NCBI GenBank assembly: GCA_014729205.1
Contig: WJKG01000362.1
Location: 1-10,790 of the forward strand
Direction of reading: 5' to 3'
Source: a candidate division GN15 bacterium
GTDB taxonomy: Bacteria > Zixibacteria > MSB-5A5 > GN15 > FEB-12
DNA length: 10,790 nucleotides
Part shown: positions 5,922 to 10,790 of the stretch, piece after piece
Position numbering within the stretch: the stretch's first letter is position 1
How the letters are laid out: every line of letters starts with the position of its first letter
The notes under the pieces: generated by a model
What the model was told of the DNA's origin: nothing
Seen by the model: only the letters and a program-made list of their open reading frames with translations
Database searches by the model: none
Program-made: the position numbers and the translations under genes

Positions 5922-7749
5922 ATTCTTCCTCCAGCTCCAGACGGAGTCGTGCCTGTCTGATGTTTTCCAGCGTGTTGGGATTATTGGGGTACTTCTGAAG
6001 TACTTTCTGCCAGACATCAATAGCTTGCTGGTATTCCTGATTGCGCATGTGGCGCAGTCCCTGCAGATACCACTGCCAGGCCTCTCGATCGGCCTGCAGC
6101 TCTTCGAGCGTGGTCGGCTGCCCGGCATCGGGCTCCATGCGCTCGAGGTACTCCAGTGCGACCGGGTTCTGACTGTCAACGGCAAGAACGGCTCTGAACT
6201 TCTTGGTAGCCTCGCGCCACTGTCCCCGATTGTACAGCTCTATCCCCTCGTTGATCTGCTTGGCCAGGTCAAGACGCTGCGAAACCTGACGCTTCGCCTC
6301 AATGACCACCTGGTTGTCCGGATCGAGTTCGAGTACGCGGACATACGCTTCGATAGCACGGGCCAAATCACCGGCCTCCTCAGCCATCCGGGCATTGCGC
6401 AGATTGGTCTCGATCTCCTGCTGCACGGCCTGGTCGATTCGCTGCTCGAGCTGTTGCGCCTGCTCATTGTCCGGATCGATCTCGTAGACCAGATCCAGCA
6501 TGTCCTCAGCGGCCAGGAAGTACTTCTTGGCAAAGAACGCCTCCGCCTGAGCCATATAGCTCTCAGCCGCCCGCTGCGTATCAAGCAGGATCTCTTCCTG
6601 CATCAGTTCTTCACGACGCTGAACGTCAATCCGCTCCTGCAGTTCGCTGATTCGCTCCCTCACTGCCTCGTTGTCCTGATCAAACGCAAGCGCCTGCTGG
6701 TAGTACGTCAATGCCGAATCCAGACGTCCCTTGTCATAGAAATCCCGGGCCCGGTTACGATATACCTCGAACTGCCGCTGCCGCTCATCCTCGAGCAAGA
6801 CCGTACCGCGACGTTGCTGCTCGCGACGCTCCTGCGCCTGGCGCTCGGAAACGGAACTGCCGATCAGCACCGAGAGCGACACACGGTGGGAATCATCGAT
6901 ATAGTCCAGGAACTTGTATGTGTAGTCGAGCTGTAAGCGACTGAAGCTGTAGCCAACACCGAAGGACACGTTATCCCGGTCGTAGCCAAACCGAACAGCG
7001 TAGGTGCCATCAACAATGATCTCGCTGCCAACATGAACCTTCACTGAGCGATCCTTGATCTTCTCCAGCTCAAAGGACGAGGTCAGCCTGATGTTCTCAC
7101 GGAACGGGTATGACCTCAGCGCCACCCCCCCAACGTATGACCGCGGGATATACTCAGCGACCGACCGCAACTTGATCTCGGCCTCCACCAGGTCGCGGGC
7201 CAGAAAACCAACCGTTACATATTCGTGCACGCGTCCCATGAGGGACAGATCCATCCCGACACCGTAGTCAGAGAATTGGTCCAGTGATTCATTCACTGCC
7301 TTGAGGCTGACACCGACAGCCCAGCCACGATACACCTCGCGACCATACGATACCAGGAACTGCGAATGCGAGTAATCGAACGTCCCCGTCTCCGCGAAGT
7401 CGGATCGACCGATGATATCATCTGTCCCCAGCCGCATATACGAGGCGCCGAAGCCACCAAAGACAGGGTGTGGATAAACCCACGAGGCGAAATTGTAGAT
7501 AGTACCTTCGAACAACGACATATGCATCGCCGTGAACTCCTGGTACTCCAGCGATGCCAGACCGGCCGGGTTGTAGAATACGGCAGAGGCATCATCGGCA
7601 ACCGACACGAAGCCTCCCCCCATACCCAGGGCACGCGCTCCGACCCCGATCACAAACGGAGACTCCTGGCCGGCATCTCCGGCCCACGCCGACCCCGCCA
7701 GAAGGAGGATCACCAGCCCGATTACCATGTAGTTGCCACGGTACTTCAT
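5920..7749 (-). CDS. PorV/PorQ (UPF0164)-like outer-membrane barrel fused to TPR repeats
   Basis: 609 residues. There is a signal peptide (hydrophobic core about 8-22, cleavage after AWA, residue 23). Residues about 28-298 are a beta-barrel of the PorV/PorQ/UPF0164 group, recognised by GARALGMGGGFVSVADDAS (37-55) followed by AVFYNPAGLA, and by many alternating amphipathic strands with aromatic girdles. From about 300 a charged, Gln/Arg/Glu-rich coiled stretch leads to five TPR-like units (about 330-363, 398-430, 450-480, 496-530, 557-592), each with the A..Y......P.N pattern. In Bacteroidota, PorV serves type IX secretion and PorQ/PorV homologues occur widely in FCB phyla; the TPR half would lie in the periplasm and bind partners. 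The ATG lies 4 bases after the stop of the preceding giant secreted protein gene, so the two are probably an operon and functional partners. Whether it serves type IX secretion here is inferred. Confidence 0.82.
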   Translation of the reverse strand: MKYRGNYMVIGLVILLLAGSAWAGDAGQESPFVIGVGARALGMGGGFVSVADDASAVFYNPAGLASLEYQEFTAMHMSLFEGTIYNFASWVYPHPVFGGFGASYMRLGTDDIIGRSDFAETGTFDYSHSQFLVSYGREVYRGWAVGVSLKAVNESLDQFSDYGVGMDLSLMGRVHEYVTVGFLARDLVEAEIKLRSVAEYIPRSYVGGVALRSYPFRENIRLTSSFELEKIKDRSVKVHVGSEIIVDGTYAVRFGYDRDNVSFGVGYSFSRLQLDYTYKFLDYIDDSHRVSLSVLIGSSVSERQAQERREQQRRGTVLLEDERQRQFEVYRNRARDFYDKGRLDSALTYYQQALAFDQDNEAVRERISELQERIDVQRREELMQEEILLDTQRAAESYMAQAEAFFAKKYFLAAEDMLDLVYEIDPDNEQAQQLEQRIDQAVQQEIETNLRNARMAEEAGDLARAIEAYVRVLELDPDNQVVIEAKRQVSQRLDLAKQINEGIELYNRGQWREATKKFRAVLAVDSQNPVALEYLERMEPDAGQPTTLEELQADREAWQWYLQGLRHMRNQEYQQAIDVWQKVLQKYPNNPNTLENIRQARLRLELEEE

Positions 7750-7753
7750 GAGA

Positions 7754-10700
7754 TCACTTCACTATCGCTATCTTGATTCTGGCCTGCTCGCCTGTCCGGG
7801 TGTTAGTGATCGTCGCCACGTACACGCCGTTGCGGACAATTCGACCATCGTTGTTACGCCCATCCCAGAACAACTCATGCTCTCCAGTCTCCGTGCCGGG
7901 GGTACCCTCCGGGTAATCCTTGGCAAACACTTCTTCTCCGGTCAGAGTGAACACGCGGAACTCCACCGTGCCGGACTGGTCCAGCTCATAGGTAAACCGC
8001 GCCGGTGCGCCGGCCGGATCAACCGGGTTGGCCTCCACGACAAAGGACTCATCGAGCGTCGATCCCTTGATGACATAGACCTGTTCGATCAAAAAGAGGT
8101 CATCTTCAGACGTTACAATTTCCGGTGACAGCCCTGCGTTGGGGCCCTCGGTGAATTCGGCTTCGACATCGTTGATATTGCCAACCAGGAGAAAACTGCC
8201 CTGAACTCCATCTCGGACCTGGCTCCTGAATGACAACAGGATCTCTTCCCCGGCCGCCAGTGCCGGTGTCGTGAAACTGAACCGCATCCGATTATCTGCA
8301 ACTGTGAGATTCGTCACCAACTGGTTGTTCAGATAGAAGCCCGTTTGCCCGGCAATGAGGATGCCGTCAGCATCCATCGGCATGCGATCCGTATCAAACA
8401 AATGCATCGTGAATTCCTGGAGCGCCACCGTCGCGAAAGTAGACGCACCACGATTCGCGACATCGACCTTGAACAACTCTTCCTGGCGCCCGGGCAGCAG
8501 TACATTGGGACCGGTCAGATACGGGTCGACAAACAGATCGCCCTCGGCGGAAATCACACGAATGCGAACCTCAAACGGCTCACCATCGACCGGGACCTCG
8601 CGTTCGGTATTGAGCTCAAGCGGATGCTCGGCAATGGCGAATGCTAGTGTCGTGGCAGTGTCGAAAGCCGGTGCCTGGAAGTTGATCACGGCCGTTTCAC
8701 CCGGTCGGATTGTACCAAACGTACTGCCGCCGAAACCGAAGTCGACGCCGCCGGTTGACATCTCATACGTTGCCGCTGTCACCGCCGCCTGACCGGTGTT
8801 TTCCATCCTGACGGTGATGCTGAAGTCACCAGAGAACTCGACAAGTGAATCCTCGATGCCCAGCAGTTCATAACTCAGGCTCAGTTCGGCCGGCCGCTGG
8901 ATCGTGATCAGCGCAACATTGTCGTCGGGAGGCAAAACACTGATGCCGGTGCTCGTAATATCCACACGGAACACTTCCGAAAGTGCGTCCGTCTCGGATG
9001 CGGTAACTTCGAAAAGCACCTCCTCGGTTTGGCCCGGTTCGATCAGATCGATGGTCTTAACAGGCTCGAAGCGTGAGTTGCCGTCGCTGGACATTGTCAG
9101 CTCGAGAAAACTGAGATTTGAGCCCGACTCATTGCTTACACGGCAGGACACGAAGAAGGTCTGACCCGTATTCACAAATGTGCCGTTGGTCGTGACGGGC
9201 TGGACCGACTCAATCTTGGCCACCGGGAGCTCTTCAACCGTTACCTTCTCCTGGTTAAAGTCGCTGGTGAAGCTGACAGTGATGGCACCGGCTTCTTCCA
9301 GATCAAAAGCCATTTCGAGATTGGCCTGGAGATCCTGCCCAATAAGCTCATTCGGAATAACAACCTGACCGGTCCGAATCGTTGTCTCTACGGGATGCAA
9401 CTGATCATCGGGGAACAGCAGGTTTGCAGTCACGCGGAAACCATTGTACCGGAGCTCGAACTCGGAGTCAAACAGCCGTGGCGACAGGCTGTAGCTGTTG
9501 TTCAACTGCACTTCGAAAGCAAAGGCCGCACCGACACCGGCGGCAACCATGGTCGGCCGGAGACTACCTGCAACGTACTCCAGACTCAACTGCTCGAGTA
9601 CATCGAGAGACCCTATCTTTCCACCCTGGGCCTCAATCAGCGCACCGCCGGCCACCAGTTCATAATGGACTTCAACGTCGTAGGTACCGGGAATCGCAGA
9701 GGCAGGTACACTGCCCAGTAGGTCGGTGTGGAATATCCCCTCCGCCGTCACAGACGTCGGCTGCGCCCAGCCGTCAAAGAGAATAGCTGCGACCCGTTCG
9801 GTAACGGGATCCACCGCCCGCATGAGTACTCGTGCTGAATCCGGGCTGTCGGGCAGGTTGCTGTAGTCGAGTTCGAACCCGAAATTGTAGCTCTTCGTAG
9901 GATACACCGTTTCCGGTGACAGACTGCCTGCTACCAGCGAAAGCTGCGCCGGAAGCCGTACCTCCAGCGCCTGAGTCGCTTCAGTGACGGCGTTATAGAC
10001 ATTGCCCTGAATGCTGAAGCGGGCCCGGAGTTCCATGCCAAGAGTGTCAGTCATCGTGTTGCCATCATGGACGGGCAATGAAATCTCGACCGTATCAATC
10101 TCGCCGTCGGACAGCAGCGGCAGCGTCGTCGATCCGCTGGCACCGTCGACAAGATACCCGTAGCCAAGAGTCGGCAAGGCGACAGGATTAAGACTGCCAC
10201 GATTCTGGACTATCACTCGGGCTGTGGCTCCTGCCTCGGCCGTGATAGAGCTCAGTGGTGCCCCGCTTGAATTTTCAATACCCAGAATCTCATAGCCATT
10301 AAAACTCACAAATGCAGTGTTGGAAACCACGCCACCGGTCGATGCATGTATCTCCGCATCTCCCCCGGGACCGGAATAGGCTACACCGGCCTGGCGAAGA
10401 TCCACAACGCCATTCTCAAAAACCGATGGATCGTCAATGACATCGGGGCTAAGAGAGCCCTGGGAAATGCTCAGGGTGATTGGATTCGCCGCCAGATCGT
10501 AATCAGCCAGCGGATTGTCGAATCTGTCGCGGAGCAGCAATTCCGGTTCGATCACCAGCTGATGACCGATCACCTGCTGTGAGGCCAGCGTCAGCTCCAT
10601 CCGCGAGAGCACACCAGAGATGACGATAATCTGTCCGGAGAGGGCGCTCAGATCCCCGAGCACTGCCCGCACACGTCCGGTGCCCGGGTTGGCCGCCCGG

Positions 10701-10790
10701 AATAATGAGCCTTCGAGCGTGCCAATGTCATCCGAACCAGCGGCCAGAGACCAGGTCGGCTGCTGATCATCAATCTGGTTACCATAAGCA
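7754..10790 (-). CDS. Large secreted Ig-like/CARDB-like repeat protein with FlgD-like C-terminal domain, partial
   Basis: The reading frame is open to the right window edge, so the N-terminus is missing; 1011 residues are visible. No enzyme domain is visible; the whole is beta-rich with a single cysteine. At the edge, TWSLAAGSDDIGTLEGSLF then GTGRVRAVLGDLS looks like a bacterial Ig-like (Big) unit. Two related modules open with SLVAGSLSPETV (near 9946) and SLEYVAGSLRPTMV (near 9592), about 119 residues apart. At about 9170-8500, CARDB-like units appear (VSCRVSNESGSNL; ITVRMENTGQAAV; VDVANRGASTF). The last 94 residues (8038-7757) form a FlgD-like Ig domain of the sort used as type IX sorting signals: NPVDP, then FRVFTLTGEEVF, then ELFWDGRNNDG, then NGVYVATI, ending in a basic IKIAIVK. 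The role is probably a surface adhesin or matrix protein. It is followed after 4 bases by the PorV-like gene. Confidence 0.85.
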   Translation of the reverse strand, partial: AYGNQIDDQQPTWSLAAGSDDIGTLEGSLFRAANPGTGRVRAVLGDLSALSGQIIVISGVLSRMELTLASQQVIGHQLVIEPELLLRDRFDNPLADYDLAANPITLSISQGSLSPDVIDDPSVFENGVVDLRQAGVAYSGPGGDAEIHASTGGVVSNTAFVSFNGYEILGIENSSGAPLSSITAEAGATARVIVQNRGSLNPVALPTLGYGYLVDGASGSTTLPLLSDGEIDTVEISLPVHDGNTMTDTLGMELRARFSIQGNVYNAVTEATQALEVRLPAQLSLVAGSLSPETVYPTKSYNFGFELDYSNLPDSPDSARVLMRAVDPVTERVAAILFDGWAQPTSVTAEGIFHTDLLGSVPASAIPGTYDVEVHYELVAGGALIEAQGGKIGSLDVLEQLSLEYVAGSLRPTMVAAGVGAAFAFEVQLNNSYSLSPRLFDSEFELRYNGFRVTANLLFPDDQLHPVETTIRTGQVVIPNELIGQDLQANLEMAFDLEEAGAITVSFTSDFNQEKVTVEELPVAKIESVQPVTTNGTFVNTGQTFFVSCRVSNESGSNLSFLELTMSSDGNSRFEPVKTIDLIEPGQTEEVLFEVTASETDALSEVFRVDITSTGISVLPPDDNVALITIQRPAELSLSYELLGIEDSLVEFSGDFSITVRMENTGQAAVTAATYEMSTGGVDFGFGGSTFGTIRPGETAVINFQAPAFDTATTLAFAIAEHPLELNTEREVPVDGEPFEVRIRVISAEGDLFVDPYLTGPNVLLPGRQEELFKVDVANRGASTFATVALQEFTMHLFDTDRMPMDADGILIAGQTGFYLNNQLVTNLTVADNRMRFSFTTPALAAGEEILLSFRSQVRDGVQGSFLLVGNINDVEAEFTEGPNAGLSPEIVTSEDDLFLIEQVYVIKGSTLDESFVVEANPVDPAGAPARFTYELDQSGTVEFRVFTLTGEEVFAKDYPEGTPGTETGEHELFWDGRNNDGRIVRNGVYVATITNTRTGEQARIKIAIVK

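Noticed and set aside
5674..6936. A 420-codon open frame on the plus strand opposite the PorV-like/TPR and sensor genes
   Set aside because: It is antisense to well-supported coding sequence. Its leucine-rich translation is what the complement of Gln/Glu/Arg-rich TPR codons yields, and no domain or ribosome site supports it.
7754..10672. The giant Ig-like protein starting at the GTG at 10672
   Set aside because: The same frame continues without a stop to the window edge and encodes clear Ig-like sequence there, so the true start lies outside the window.
1..10790. CRISPR arrays, tRNA/rRNA genes, insertion sequences, phage or plasmid features
   Set aside because: No regularly spaced repeats, RNA-gene signatures, transposase motifs or flanking inverted repeats were seen on reading either strand.

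Overview
All genes in this window lie on the minus strand, so the layout is read from the right edge to the left. Coding density is high, G+C looks moderately high, and the genes are split between cell-envelope structure and signalling. The PorV/UPF0164-type outer-membrane barrel, the FlgD-like C-terminal domain on a giant Ig-like protein, and the Wza/Wzz-type polysaccharide genes suggest a Gram-negative bacterium. The FCB superphylum (Bacteroidota relatives and candidate phyla such as Zixibacteria or KSB1) is my best guess. It is inferred from gene families, not from a marker gene.

Layout, right to left. (1) 10790-7754: a large secreted protein, cut by the window edge, made of Ig-like/CARDB-like modules with a C-terminal FlgD-like/type IX-sorting-like domain. 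(2) 7749-5920: a PorV/PorQ-like barrel fused to a C-terminal TPR region, only 4 bases downstream of gene 1. (3) 5847-3814: a membrane sensor with an RsbW-like kinase domain at its N-terminus and a SpoIIE/RsbU-type PP2C phosphatase at its C-terminus. (4) 3671-3276: a STAS anti-sigma-factor-antagonist-like protein with its own good promoter. (5) 3330-2995: an open frame, -1 relative to STAS, that encodes a winged-helix-like basic domain and has no obvious start. An A10 tract preceded by AGGAG sits at the frame junction. (6) 2947-1298: a membrane-anchored diguanylate cyclase with intact GGDEF and I-site. (7) 1156-194: a Wza-like SLBB polysaccharide export protein behind a strong predicted promoter. 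(8) 158-1: the N-terminus of a Wzz-type chain-length determinant, cut by the left edge.

The genes suggest one circuit. A periplasmic or membrane signal would set the balance between kinase and phosphatase in gene 3, and so the phosphorylation of STAS gene 4. That STAS protein may act on the adjacent diguanylate cyclase and, directly or through c-di-GMP, on exopolysaccharide export (genes 7 and 8). Known analogues are the HsbR-HsbA-HsbD system of Pseudomonas and SypE-SypA of Vibrio fischeri. The most unusual observation is the STAS/winged-helix frame junction at the A10 tract. It may be programmed -1 frameshifting, phase variation, or a homopolymer sequencing error in what is really one 225-residue gene.
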